Assembly (NCBI RefSeq): GCF_014650915.1
Contig: NZ_BMVW01000004.1
Location: 62,001 to 126,000, forward strand
Length of the DNA stretch: 64,000 nucleotides
Direction of reading: 5' to 3'
DNA from: Streptomyces poonensis
GTDB lineage: Bacteria > Actinomycetota > Actinomycetes > Streptomycetales > Streptomycetaceae
The notes beneath the pieces were generated by a model. That model was not told where the DNA came from. It searched no databases and worked only from the letters and a program-made list of their open reading frames with translations. Each line of letters begins with the position of its first letter. The first letter of the stretch is position 1. A program made the position numbers and the translations under genes. Of this stretch, positions 33,013-41,250 are shown in pieces.

Positions 33013-34203
33013 TCACAGCAGGGCGAACTGGCCCTCCGGACCCTCCTCCTGGTGGTCCAGGACGGAGGCGGGGCGGCGGGCGGAGTCCGGGACCGGCAGG
33101 ACGCCGGCCTTCCGCAGCTCGGCCGCCGTGACCGGGTCCTGGACGCCCGGCTCCGGGTGCGTGTCCCGTACCTCCGCGAGCAGGGCCAGCACCGTGATCA
33201 GTTCCAGCAGCTCGGAGGTCCAGGCCTGCGGCCACGCGGGGGGACGCACGGCTTCCAGGGTTCCCGGGGCGGCCCGTTCCGTGCGGCGCGCGAACCAGGC
33301 CTCCAGGATCCTGACTCCGCCGACGTGGAAGTCCCACGCCGCCGCGGGCACGGGGGCGATCCGGCCCTCGCCGATCAGCAGGACCTCCTCCGCACGGTCG
33401 TAGAGGAGTTCCGTGGGCCGGGCCGGCAGCGGGGCGCGGACGTACGGGCGGCGGCCGCCCGGGAGCTTGGGGCGCTCGCCGTCGCGGCGCATCAGCCACA
33501 GCGCCCGGCGTCCCGACTCCACGCCCGCGCGCCACGCGTCGGGGTCCGCGGTCAGCGGGACCTCGATGCCCCGGGGGCCCGGGCGGGCGGCGGTCAGGAT
33601 CCAGGCCAGGACGTCCAGGGGTTCCGGGGCGCTGCCCAGGCGTCCGGCGAGGTGGGCGGTCAGGCCCGGGGCGAGATTGGGTTCCGCTCCGCCCGGGCGC
33701 CGGTACAGCGGGCGGACGGGGCCGGTGCGCGGGCCCCGCGGCGGGTGCAGCGGCAGCAGGGACGACACCAGCAGTGCCGGGCCCGGGGAGTCGGGTACCG
33801 CCGGCTGCTCGACGGCGAACACCTGCTCCGCGTCCGCCACCCGCCACAGTTCGGGCCGCGCCGCGTCGATCAGCCGGTGGTCCGGGATGAGCCACTGCTC
33901 GTCGAAGGGCGCGGCGAGGACGCGTACGGGCTCCGGGCACGGCCCCGACTCGCGGGCCAGTCGTCCGGTGCCGCCCGCCCGGCCCGGCAGTTGGCCCACC
34001 GCCGAGTGCAGGGTGCGGGAGCGCGTCGGCGCGAACAGGGTCTCGCGGTCCGGGCCCTCGGCCTTCACCAGGGCGTCCCAGCGAGCCTTCAGCGAAGCCG
34101 CGTCGGGGGCCGTCGGCCACCCCCGGCCGAGCCGCGGCGGTGCGACGGACCACGGCATGAGGTCCGCCAGCAGCGGAGCGTCGTCGTGCGTCACGCTGGG
34201 CAT
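33013..34203 (-). CDS. Orphan Type ISP restriction-modification C-terminal specificity domain protein
   Basis: A 396-aa protein I recognise as the stand-alone form of the C-terminal domain of Type ISP restriction enzymes. Landmarks are RTLHSAVGQLPGRAGGTGRLARESG, APFDEQWLIPDHRLID, RPELWRV and VWDFHVGG-like AAWDFHVGGVRILEAWFARR. Full Type ISP proteins carry nuclease, helicase ATPase and N6-methyltransferase modules; none is encoded here or nearby. It may bind DNA without modifying it, or work with an unlinked methyltransferase. It is convergent with tetR and preceded by a 32-bp tandem repeat. Function is unproven. Confidence 0.7.
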   Translation of the reverse strand: MPSVTHDDAPLLADLMPWSVAPPRLGRGWPTAPDAASLKARWDALVKAEGPDRETLFAPTRSRTLHSAVGQLPGRAGGTGRLARESGPCPEPVRVLAAPFDEQWLIPDHRLIDAARPELWRVADAEQVFAVEQPAVPDSPGPALLVSSLLPLHPPRGPRTGPVRPLYRRPGGAEPNLAPGLTAHLAGRLGSAPEPLDVLAWILTAARPGPRGIEVPLTADPDAWRAGVESGRRALWLMRRDGERPKLPGGRRPYVRAPLPARPTELLYDRAEEVLLIGEGRIAPVPAAAWDFHVGGVRILEAWFARRTERAAPGTLEAVRPPAWPQAWTSELLELITVLALLAEVRDTHPEPGVQDPVTAAELRKAGVLPVPDSARRPASVLDHQEEGPEGQFALL

Positions 34204-34229
34204 GGTACGACGCCCCCGCCGACGCGGGA

Positions 34230-34325
34230 CCGGATCGGTGGGCGGCCGGTGTCACGGTGAACGGCATCGGTGCGCGGCCGCTGCCACGATGAACCGGATC
34301 AGTGCGCGTCCAGCGTCACCGTGAA
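34230..34325. repeat. Three tandem 32-bp repeats covering the 3' end of gntR
   Basis: Three abutting 32-bp units (34230-34261, 34262-34293, 34294-34325), each ending in TGAA and each pair about 26/32 identical. The third unit contains the last codons and stop of the GntR gene, so the other two look like duplicated copies of its coding end that have since drifted. Confidence 0.85.
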
Positions 34326-35048
34326 GGAGAAGCGGTCGCCGCGGTAGTGGATGACCGCCACGTCCAGCACCTGGCCGTCCTCGTCGTACGTCACGCCCGT
34401 GTAGTGCAGGATCGGGCTGAGCAGCGGCACCTGGAGCAGCCGGGCCGTCTCCGGGTCCGCGAGGCGCGCCTCCACCGTGTCCGTGATCCGGGCGATGGCC
34501 ACGCCCACCACGTCCCGCAGCACCTTCGTCATCGGCCAGCGGACCAGGTCGTCGCGGTCGATGCGGGCGGCGAGTTCCGGCCGGACGTAGTTGCGGGCGT
34601 GGTTGGTCGGCTCGCCCGTCTTCTCGTCGCTGCGCAGCCGGTGGTACGTCGCCACCCCGGCCAGCTCCGGGAAGTACTCCGCGACTTCGGCCGGCGGGGC
34701 GGCCGTGCCTCTCTCCAGCAGCTCGGTGGACATGCCCGACTGCTGGGCCACGATCGCGTCCACCGAGCCGAGCAGCCGCACGGGGGCGCCGCGCCGCGCG
34801 CTCGGCTCGATGAACGTGCCGCGTCGGCGGTGCCGGCTGATCAGCCCCTCGTCCTCCAGTTCCTTCAGCGCCTGCCGCATGGTCAGCACGCTCACCCCGT
34901 AGTGCCCGGCGAGCTGCTCCTCGGTCGGCAGACGCAGCGGGTCATGGGGCGACCGGCCGAGGATCGAGGCACGCAGGGACTGCGAGACCTGATACCAGAG
35001 CGGAAGTTTGCGGTTCAGGACGATCGAGTCCGGCGCGAATGCTGTCAC
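34299..35048 (-). CDS. GntR/HutC family regulator with UTRA domain
   Basis: A 249-aa regulator. The N-terminal GntR wHTH (PLWYQVSQSLRASILGR... LPTEEQLAGHYGVSVLTMRQALKELEDEGLISRHRRRGTF) is followed by a UTRA ligand domain (about 90-245) with YHRLRSDEKTGEPTNHARNYV. HutC-type proteins sense small carboxylates or sugars. It lies 27 bp downstream of the homogentisate dioxygenase gene on the same strand and probably regulates tyrosine/homogentisate catabolism. GTG start with no clear Shine-Dalgarno; an inverted repeat CGGTA-N4-TACCG (35051-35064) sits directly upstream. Confidence 0.9.
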   Translation of the reverse strand: MTAFAPDSIVLNRKLPLWYQVSQSLRASILGRSPHDPLRLPTEEQLAGHYGVSVLTMRQALKELEDEGLISRHRRRGTFIEPSARRGAPVRLLGSVDAIVAQQSGMSTELLERGTAAPPAEVAEYFPELAGVATYHRLRSDEKTGEPTNHARNYVRPELAARIDRDDLVRWPMTKVLRDVVGVAIARITDTVEARLADPETARLLQVPLLSPILHYTGVTYDEDGQVLDVAVIHYRGDRFSFTVTLDAH

Positions 35049-35050
35049 GA

Positions 35051-35064
35051 CGGTATCCGTACCG
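35051..35064. promoter_or_regulatory. Candidate GntR operator
   Basis: Inverted repeat CGGTATCCGTACCG with 5-bp perfect arms immediately before the gntR GTG, in the hmgA-gntR gap. The size and location fit autoregulation. Confidence 0.4.
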
Positions 35065-35075
35065 GTCGCGGGCGT

Positions 35076-36401
35076 TCAGTGCAATGGCGTGAAGTGACGC
35101 CCGAGACCCGACCACACGTCGTCGTACCGCTGTTGCAGGTGGCCCGCCTCCGCGGCCTGCCGGGTGAGGGTCACCGGCCAGCGGGTCTCGAACATGAACG
35201 CCAGCCCGTCGTCGATCTTCTGCGGCCGCAGCTCGGCCGAGGACGCCCGGTCGAACGTCTCCCGGTCCGGACCGTGCGCCGACATCATGTTGTGCAGCGA
35301 GCCCCCGCCCGGCACGAAGCCGCCTTCCCCGGCCGTCTTGGCGTCGTACGCGCCCTCGATGAGCCCCATGTACTCGCTCATCACATTGCGGTGGAAGTAC
35401 GGCGGCCGGAACGTGTCCTCGCCCACCAGCCAGCGCGGCGCGAAGACGACGAAGTCGACGCCGGCCAGCCCCGGGGTGTCGGACGGCGAGGTGAGCACGG
35501 TGAAGACCGACGGATCCGGGTGGTCGTAGGAGATGGTCCCCATCACATTGAAACGGCGCAGGTCATAGATGTACGGCACATGGTTGCCGTGCCAGGCGAC
35601 CACGTCGAGCGGCGAGTGGCTGTAGGTGGCCCGCCACAGGTTGCCGCAGAACTTGTTGACCACCTCCACCGGGCCCTCGACGTCCTCGTACGCGGCGACC
35701 GGCGCCAGGAAGTCCCGGGCGTTCGCCAGGCCGTTGGCGCCGATCGGGCCGAGGTCGGGCAGGCGGAAGGGGGCGCCGTAGTTCTCGCAGACATAGCCTC
35801 GGGCCACATCGTCGAGCAGCTCCACGCGGAACCGGACACCACGCGGGATCAACGCCACATGGCCCGGCTCGGCGGCCAGCAGCCCGAACTCCGTGCGCAG
35901 CAGCAGCCCGCCGCGCTCGGGCACGATCAGCAGCTCGCCGTCGGCGTCGCTGAACACCCGCTCCATCGAGGAGTTCGCGTGGTACAGGTGCACCGCCATT
36001 CCGGTGCGCTGCGTCACGTCGCCGTTGCCGCCGAGGGTCCACAGACCGGCCAGGAAGTCGGTGCCCGCCGGTGGTTCGTGGAGCGGGTTCCAGCGCAGCC
36101 GGTTCGGGTCGGGAACGGTATCGGTGAAGGGCGCCGTGCCGAGGGCGCCGTTGTCCGTGCGCGTGAACGCCGGGTGCGCGGCCGACGGGCGTATCCGGTA
36201 CAGCCACGAGCGCCGGTTGTGCGCCCTCGGCTCGGTGAAGGCCGTGCCGCTCAGCTGCTCCGCGTACAGCCCCAAGGGGGCCCGCTGGGGGGAGTTGCGT
36301 CCGACCGGCAGCGCGCCGGGCACCGCCTCCGAGCTGTGTTCATTGCCGAAACCGCAGAGATATGTCAGCTGCTCGGCGGTCTTCCTCGCGTCCACGGTCA
36401 T
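35076..36401 (-). CDS. hmgA: Homogentisate 1,2-dioxygenase
   Basis: A 441-aa full-length enzyme that opens the homogentisate ring to maleylacetoacetate in tyrosine/phenylalanine catabolism, using Fe(II) and O2. Diagnostic segments are the N-terminal [25 protein letters not shown] and the iron-site region [23 protein letters not shown], then FPPRWLV-like [29 protein letters not shown] and the closing [12 protein letters not shown]. The other pathway genes are not in the window. The -10 TAGGAT lies just upstream. A GntR/UTRA gene follows in the same orientation and probably regulates it. Confidence 0.97.
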   Translation of the reverse strand: MTVDARKTAEQLTYLCGFGNEHSSEAVPGALPVGRNSPQRAPLGLYAEQLSGTAFTEPRAHNRRSWLYRIRPSAAHPAFTRTDNGALGTAPFTDTVPDPNRLRWNPLHEPPAGTDFLAGLWTLGGNGDVTQRTGMAVHLYHANSSMERVFSDADGELLIVPERGGLLLRTEFGLLAAEPGHVALIPRGVRFRVELLDDVARGYVCENYGAPFRLPDLGPIGANGLANARDFLAPVAAYEDVEGPVEVVNKFCGNLWRATYSHSPLDVVAWHGNHVPYIYDLRRFNVMGTISYDHPDPSVFTVLTSPSDTPGLAGVDFVVFAPRWLVGEDTFRPPYFHRNVMSEYMGLIEGAYDAKTAGEGGFVPGGGSLHNMMSAHGPDRETFDRASSAELRPQKIDDGLAFMFETRWPVTLTRQAAEAGHLQQRYDDVWSGLGRHFTPLH

Positions 36402-36425
36402 GGGCGCGCCCTCCCTCGCCTCGGA

Positions 36426-36446
36426 ATCCTATGCATCACCGTAGGA
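36426..36446 (-). promoter_or_regulatory. Candidate hmgA promoter and inverted repeat
   Basis: A -10 element TAGGAT (complement of 36426-36431) is placed so that transcription would begin about 18 nt before the ATG. It overlaps an inverted repeat TCCTA-N10-TAGGA (36427-36446) that could be an operator. No good -35 is visible. Confidence 0.4.
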
Positions 36447-36476
36447 ATCGGGGGTGCGGGGCGCAAGGGGTCCGCA

Positions 36477-36591
36477 CGCCACTTCTGCCGCCAGTTCTGA
36501 CGCCACTTCTGCCGCCAGTTCTCCGCCACTTCTGACGCCACCTCGGACGCCGGACCGAGCAGACCGGGCCGAGCATGCCGGACCGACCGGG
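36477..36591. repeat. Adjacent 12-bp (x6) and 14-bp (x3) tandem repeats
   Basis: First array 36477-36547: CGCCACTTCTGC, CGCCAGTTCTGA, CGCCACTTCTGC, an 11-bp variant, CGCCACTTCTGA, CGCCACCTCGGA. Second array 36550-36591: CCGGACCGAGCAGA, CCGGGCCGAGCATG, CCGGACCGACCGGG. They lie 75-190 bp upstream of hmgA. Confidence 0.85.
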
Positions 36592-37024
36592 AGCAAACGG
36601 TGGTGTTGGCGGCTGCGAAGGCCGGTCCGGGTGGGAGCGCGGCGGCGCCGTTCGACGGATTCGACGGAACCCGGCTCCAGGTGGGTCCGCTTGTCGGAGA
36701 GGTGCTCTAGTCTCCCGGGCATGTCGTGGACGCGCGGAGGGGGCGGGCGTCACCGTCGGGCACACCGCCGGGCGACACGCACGAGAAGGGACAGCACTGC
36801 CGTGAGACCGACGAAGCCGATGAAGAGGGCACGCCGCGGAGCCGCATCGAGGCCCGGTCCGATGCCGCGGACGGAGACGGAGACGGGGACGGTGGCGACG
36901 AGGACCCACGGCTGACCGTCCGCGAGGTCCGCCTCTCGCCCGTTCGCCGGCCCCGCCGCACCAAGGCCCGACGTGACGGGCGCACCCGCACCGGGCGCCC
37001 GTCGCACCCGGGGGGAAAGAGATC

Positions 37025-37642
37025 ATGAAGCCCGTGTTCCGAGCGACCTCGCTGCGCCGCGCACCCGTGCAGCGCCGCAGCGCCGAACGACTGACCAGAA
37101 TCCTCGACGCCTGCGCCGACCTCCTCGACGAGGTGGGCTACGACGCCCTGAGTACCCGCGCCGTCGCCCTGCGCGCGGGTGTGCCCATCGGCTCCGTGTA
37201 CCGCTTCTTCGGCAACAAGCGCGCGATGGTCGACGCCCTCGCCGAGCGCAACCTCGCCCGCTTCACCGAGCGGGTCGCCGAGCGCCTGGGTGAGACGCAC
37301 GACGGGGGCTGGCGCGCCGCCGTGGACGTCGTCCTGGACGAGTACCTCGACATGAAGCGCACCGCTCCCGGCTTCGGCCTCGTCGACTTCGGCAACCAGA
37401 TACCGGTCGGCACCCGCCGTGCGGCACCCAACCACCGCGTCGCCGACCGCCTCGGCGAACTCCTCGCCGGCCATATCGGCCGGACGCCCGACGAGGATTT
37501 GCGCCGCACCTTCCTGGTCGCCGTGGAGACCGCCGACTGCCTGGTCCACCTCGCCTTCCGCACCGCCCCGGACGGGGACGAGCGGATCATCGCGGAGATG
37601 CGGGCGCTGCTGCGGGCGTATTTGGGGAGGGCGCTGGACTGA
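37025..37642 (+). CDS. TetR family regulator
   Basis: A 205-aa repressor. The HTH covers residues about 18-65 (LTRILDACADLLDEVGYDALSTRAVALRAGVPIGSVYRFFGNKRAMV in outline), and the ligand domain resembles the TetR_C_17-like group with DLRRTFLVAVETADCLVHLAF. GGGGGGAAAGAG precedes ATG 37025. Neighbours are hmgA (divergent, across the repeat region) and a decayed oxidoreductase remnant. A palindrome TACCGGTCGGTA just after its 3' end (37683-37694) may be its operator, once serving the oxidoreductase gene. Confidence 0.9.
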   Translation: MKPVFRATSLRRAPVQRRSAERLTRILDACADLLDEVGYDALSTRAVALRAGVPIGSVYRFFGNKRAMVDALAERNLARFTERVAERLGETHDGGWRAAVDVVLDEYLDMKRTAPGFGLVDFGNQIPVGTRRAAPNHRVADRLGELLAGHIGRTPDEDLRRTFLVAVETADCLVHLAFRTAPDGDERIIAEMRALLRAYLGRALD

Positions 37643-37682
37643 GGCCGCGGATCGGCGGGCGCCGGGAACTCCCCGAGATGCG

Positions 37683-37694
37683 TACCGGTCGGTA
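37683..37694. promoter_or_regulatory. TACCG-GT-CGGTA palindrome before the oxidoreductase remnant
   Basis: Perfect 5-bp arms around a 2-bp centre, in the short gap between tetR and the remnant. It resembles the TACCGACTGGTTA element upstream of the SDR/acyl-CoA synthetase operon (59846-59858). Confidence 0.45.
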
Positions 37695-37758
37695 TGCTCC
37701 TGGTGAGTCGTGTGCCACCCCAGCCATGCGTCACTGCCGCCGCTGCCCGGGAGGACCC

Positions 37759-38146
37759 CTGTCCCGTACGGTCGGCGCCACTGCCACCGAATCCGCCGGA
37801 ACCATCGCATCCGCCGCAACCACCACCGACTCCCGTACGGCCCTGCGCGTCTGCCCTCTCTGCGCGGCCGCCTGCGGCCTGGTCGGTCGAGGGCGCCCGG
37901 GTGACCCGAGCGCGCGGGGACCGGGACGACGTGTTCAGCATCACCGACTCCGTCCGGCCGGGCGTCGTCAGCCTTCCGCGCGGCTGGGGGCACGACCGGC
38001 CCGGCACCCGGATGCGGCAGGCCGCGCTCGACCCCGGCGTCAACGTCAACCGTCTCCTCGACGGGCCGCAGCTCGACCCGCTGTCGGGCAACCCGGGGCT
38101 CAATGGTGTGCCCGTCGAGCTGTCGCCGATCGAGACGAGGCTGTGA
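37759..38146 (+). pseudogene. Remnant of a molybdopterin oxidoreductase gene (internal deletion plus frameshift)
   Basis: The start retains TALRVCPLCAAACGLV, the Cys-rich iron-sulphur motif of formate-dehydrogenase/nitrate-reductase-type enzymes, after GGGAGG and a CTG codon. The frame shifts at about 37881-37886, then continues VEGARVTRARGDRDDVFS. It jumps at about 37937-37940 straight into the C-terminal tail ITDSVRPGVVSLPRGWGHD ... QLDPLSGNPGLNGVPVE. Family members are usually 700 residues or more, so roughly 600 codons are missing. No functional product is expected. The enzyme class is clear; its substrate is not. Confidence 0.8.
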
Positions 38147-38183
38147 CCTGGAGTTTTGCGCTTATTGCTCGCGTGTCAACATC

Positions 38184-38213
38184 TTGTTAACGCTCGTTGG
38201 CCCGCCCTAACGT
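38184..38213 (+). promoter_or_regulatory. Candidate promoter of the CitMHS transporter gene
   Basis: TTGTTA (38184-38189) and TAACGT (38208-38213), 18 bp apart, in an A/T-richer patch about 60 bp upstream of the ATG. An inverted repeat CCTAACGT/ACGTTAGG (38206-38213 and 38254-38261) flanks the leader, its second arm overlapping the ribosome-binding area. Confidence 0.35.
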
Positions 38214-38271
38214 CGCTCCATCCGCCGTCCTTCCGGTGGCTGTTCAAGGGCGAACGTTAGGTGTCCAACTC

Positions 38272-39714
38272 ATGCTGACCATCCTCGGCTTCGCCATGAT
38301 CGCGACCTTCCTGGTCCTGATCATGATGAAGAAGATGTCGCCGATCGCGGCGCTCGTGCTGATCCCGGCGCTCTTCTGTGTGTTCGTCGGGAAGGGTGCC
38401 CATCTCGGCGACTACGTCATCGAGGGGGTGGGCACCCTGGCGCCCACCGCCGCGATGCTGATGTTCGCGATCGTCTACTTCGGCGTCATGATCGACGTGG
38501 GCCTCTTCGACCCGATCGTGCGGGGCATCCTGCGCTTCTGCAAGGCGGATCCGCTGCGCATCGTGATCGGTACGGCCCTGCTCGCCGCGATCGTGTCGCT
38601 GGACGGCGACGGCTCGACCACCTTCATGATCACGGTCTCGGCGATGTACCCGCTGTACAAGCGGCTGGGAATGAGCCTGGTGGTGATGACCGGTGTCGCC
38701 GCCACCGCCAACGGTGTCATGAACACCCTGCCCTGGGGCGGTCCCACCGCCCGCGCCGCCACCGCGCTGAAGCTCGACGCCGCGGACATCTTCGTCCCGA
38801 TGATCCCGGCGCTCGCCGCCGGACTCCTCTTCGTCGTGATCCTCGCGTACGGGCTCGGCCTGCGCGAACGCAAACGGCTCGGTGTGCTGAGCCTGGACGA
38901 GGTGCTGGAGAAGGAGCAGGAGAGCGAGACGGTGCTCGTCGGCGCCGGTGCCGGTGCCGAGGGGGCGTCGGGGGCCGGCAAGGGGCGTACGCCCAAGGCC
39001 GTCGGCGGCTCCGGCGCCGGTACCGATGCGGACGCCTCCGGCGACGACGGTGAAGGCGGCGGCGACGCGCGCCTGCAGGGCCTCGACCCGAACCGCCCGA
39101 CGCTGCGCCCCAAGCTGTACTGGTTCAACGCGCTGCTGACCGCGGTGCTCCTCGCCGCCATGATTATGGAGCTGCTGCCGATCCCGGTGCTGTTCCTGCT
39201 CGGCGCCGCCCTCGCCCTGACGGTCAACTTCCCGAACATGGCCGACCAGAAGGCGCGGCTCGCCGCCCACGCCGACAACGCCCTGAACGTCTCCGGCATG
39301 GTCTTCGCCGCCGCCGTCTTCACCGGGGTGCTCCAGGGCACCGGCATGGTCGACAGCATGGCCAACTGGCTCGTCGACGCCATCCCCGAGGGCATGGGCC
39401 CGCACATGGCGCTGGTCACCGGCGTGCTCAGCCTGCCGCTCACGTACTTCATGTCCAACGACGGCTTCTACTTCGGCGTCCTGCCGGTGCTCGCCGAGGC
39501 CGGTGCCGCGCACGGGGTGTCGCCGCTGGAGATCGCCCGCGCCTCGATCGTCGGCCAGCCGCTGCACATGTCCAGCCCGCTGGTGCCGGCCGTGTACGTG
39601 CTCGTCGGCATGGCCAAGGTCGAGTTCGGTGACCACACCCGGTTCGTGGTGAAGTGGGCGGCGCTCACCTCGCTCGTGGTGCTGGGGGCCGGGATCCTGA
39701 TGGGCATCATCTGA
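38272..39714 (+). CDS. CitMHS family citrate-metal:proton symporter
   Basis: A 480-aa transporter with about 12 helices. It starts MLTILGFAMIATFLVLIMMKKM and contains SLDGDGSTTFMITVSAMYPLYKRLG and the conserved NTLPWGGPTARAA, both CitMHS hallmarks. The C-terminal half repeats the fold with YFMSNDGFYFGVLPVLAE. A cytoplasmic loop of about 80 residues (about 215-295) is Gly/Ala/acid-rich and longer than usual. The family imports citrate complexed with Mg, Ca or Fe. An upstream in-frame GTG-type start exists, but ATG 38272 fits the family N-terminus. It is not clearly linked to a sensor kinase here. Confidence 0.9.
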   Translation: MLTILGFAMIATFLVLIMMKKMSPIAALVLIPALFCVFVGKGAHLGDYVIEGVGTLAPTAAMLMFAIVYFGVMIDVGLFDPIVRGILRFCKADPLRIVIGTALLAAIVSLDGDGSTTFMITVSAMYPLYKRLGMSLVVMTGVAATANGVMNTLPWGGPTARAATALKLDAADIFVPMIPALAAGLLFVVILAYGLGLRERKRLGVLSLDEVLEKEQESETVLVGAGAGAEGASGAGKGRTPKAVGGSGAGTDADASGDDGEGGGDARLQGLDPNRPTLRPKLYWFNALLTAVLLAAMIMELLPIPVLFLLGAALALTVNFPNMADQKARLAAHADNALNVSGMVFAAAVFTGVLQGTGMVDSMANWLVDAIPEGMGPHMALVTGVLSLPLTYFMSNDGFYFGVLPVLAEAGAAHGVSPLEIARASIVGQPLHMSSPLVPAVYVLVGMAKVEFGDHTRFVVKWAALTSLVVLGAGILMGII

Positions 39715-39786
39715 GCGATCATGTTCGGTAGTTGTCCGTAGTCGTTCGTAACTGTTGTCAGTAGTTGTTCGAGGAGGCACGTCATC

Positions 39787-41151
39787 GTGAGGCCCGGTGG
39801 GAACCGTGGCTGGCTGCTCCGCCTCGTCATCGCCTTCGGTTTCGCGCAGGGGGCGGTGTCGATGGCCCGGCCCGCCGTGTCCTACCGGGCCCTGGCGCTG
39901 GGCGCCGACGAGGGCGCGGTCGGTGTGATCGCGGGGGTCTACGCCCTGCTCCCGCTGTTCGTGGCCGTGCCCCTCGGCCGCCGTACCGATCACGGGCGGT
40001 GCGCGCCGCTGCTGCCCGTCGGTGTCGTCCTGATCTCGGGCGGCTGCGCCCTGAGCGGGGTCGCGGACTCCCTGGCGGCGATGGCGGCCTGGAGCGGGGT
40101 GATGGGGCTCGGCCACCTCTGCTTCGTGATCGGCGCTCAGTCGATCGTGGCCCGCCAGTCCGCGCCGCACGAGCAGGACCGCAACTTCGGGCACTTCACC
40201 ATCGGCGCCTCGCTCGGCCAGCTCGTCGGGCCGATCGCCGCGGGCGCGCTGATCGGCGGCCGGGACATGGCGGGCACGAGCGCGCTGGCGCTGCTCGTCG
40301 CGGCGGCCGGGGCGGCGGTCGCGTGCACGTCGCTGTGGCGCATCGAGCACCGTACGGCGCCCACGTCCCGTGCGAAGGACGCCGAACGGGTCCCCGTGCA
40401 CCGCATCCTGCGCACGCGGGGCGTGCCCGGGGGCATCTTCGTCAGTCTCGCCGTGCTGTCCGCGACCGACATCCTCACCGCGTACCTGCCGGTGGTGGGC
40501 GAGCACCGGGGCATCGCGCCGTCCGTGATCGGTCTGCTGCTGAGCCTGCGGGCGGCGGCGACCATCGCGTGCCGGCTCGTGATGACGCCCATGCTGCGGC
40601 TGCTGGGCCGGACCGCGCTGCTCACCGTGACCTGTCTGCTGGCCGCCGTGCTGTGTGCCGGGATCGCGGTGCCGGTGCCGGTGTGGGCGCTGGCCGTGAT
40701 GCTCGCGGTCCTCGGGTTCTGCCTGGGGGTCGGACAGCCGCTGTCCATGACCACCGTCGTGCAGGCCGCCCCGGACGGCGCCCGGTCCACCGCGCTCGCG
40801 CTGCGGCTGACCGGCAACCGGCTCGGCCAGGTCGCCGCGCCCGCCGCCGCGGGCCTGGTCGCCGGGGTCGCGGGAGTGGCCGCGCCCTTCGTGATGCTGG
40901 GCGCGCTGCTGCTGCTGTCCTCGGCCACGGCCCTGCGCTCGACCGCGCGGCCGGAGAGCGGAACCGAGCGCGGAGCGGAGAGGGATACCGAGCGCGGAGC
41001 CGAGACCAGAGCCGAGACCAGAGCCGAGACCGGAACCAGGCGCGGAACGGAGAACGGATCGGAGCGCGGAACGGGAGCGGGAGGGGTCGCCGGAGCCCGG
41101 GCCCGGTGCCGGCGGGCCAGGGCCTCGTTGGGCCGGAAGGGCGATATCTGA
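39787..41151 (+). CDS. MFS transporter with repetitive C-terminal tail
   Basis: A 454-aa major facilitator with 12 helices in residues 1-385. The loop GRRTDHGRCAPLLP after helix 2 is the MFS signature A variant. GAGGAGG lies upstream of the GTG start. After the last helix comes a 65-residue hydrophilic tail of degenerate Thr-Glu-Arg-Gly-Ala-Glu repeats, ending in an Arg-rich segment. The substrate is unknown. It follows the CitMHS gene by 72 bp and may share its transcript. Confidence 0.88.
   Translation: MRPGGNRGWLLRLVIAFGFAQGAVSMARPAVSYRALALGADEGAVGVIAGVYALLPLFVAVPLGRRTDHGRCAPLLPVGVVLISGGCALSGVADSLAAMAAWSGVMGLGHLCFVIGAQSIVARQSAPHEQDRNFGHFTIGASLGQLVGPIAAGALIGGRDMAGTSALALLVAAAGAAVACTSLWRIEHRTAPTSRAKDAERVPVHRILRTRGVPGGIFVSLAVLSATDILTAYLPVVGEHRGIAPSVIGLLLSLRAAATIACRLVMTPMLRLLGRTALLTVTCLLAAVLCAGIAVPVPVWALAVMLAVLGFCLGVGQPLSMTTVVQAAPDGARSTALALRLTGNRLGQVAAPAAAGLVAGVAGVAAPFVMLGALLLLSSATALRSTARPESGTERGAERDTERGAETRAETRAETGTRRGTENGSERGTGAGGVAGARARCRRARASLGRKGDI
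40966..41090. repeat. Degenerate repeats encoding the MFS tail
   Basis: Repeated elements of the type ACCGAGCGCGGAGC and GAGACCAGAGCC (the latter in direct tandem at about 41007-41030) produce the TERGAE/TRAETRAE tail. Repeat boundaries are degenerate. Confidence 0.65.
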
Positions 41152-41250
41152 CGGGCCGCGGGGCGCGGCACGCACACCTGCGCGTGCGGATGGACGGAGA
41201 GTCGGGTGAAAGCCGATTTGTGTGAATATCACCTGACCCGGAGGTCATGT

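Larger units (their letters stand above)
36402..37024. other. Repeat-rich intergenic region between hmgA and tetR
   Basis: No secure gene. Bases 36477-36547 hold six copies of a 12-bp unit (CGCCACTTCTGC/CGCCAGTTCTGA types), and 36550-36591 hold three copies of a 14-bp unit (CCGGACCGAGCAGA type). A minus-strand frame of 85 codons (36750-37007), ending with a plausible membrane helix (ALFIGFVGLTAVLSLLV), has no ribosome-binding site and only moderate codon bias. I regard it as possible but unproven. Confidence 0.5.

Noticed and set aside
34302-36500. Plus-strand frame of 732 codons over gntR and hmgA
   Set aside because: Antisense shadow of two well-identified genes; no domain and no start signals.
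36477-36591. CRISPR-like array
   Set aside because: Units are contiguous 12- and 14-bp tandem repeats without spacers, and no cas genes are present.
36750-37007. 85-codon minus-strand frame with a possible membrane helix
   Set aside because: GTG start without ribosome-binding site, moderate codon bias and overlap with the tetR upstream region; retained only as a comment in the intergenic entry.
38257-41232. Minus-strand open frame of 991 codons opposite CitMHS and MFS genes
   Set aside because: Its translation is low-complexity Gln/His/Arg/Gly without domains, whereas the plus strand encodes two recognisable transporters.
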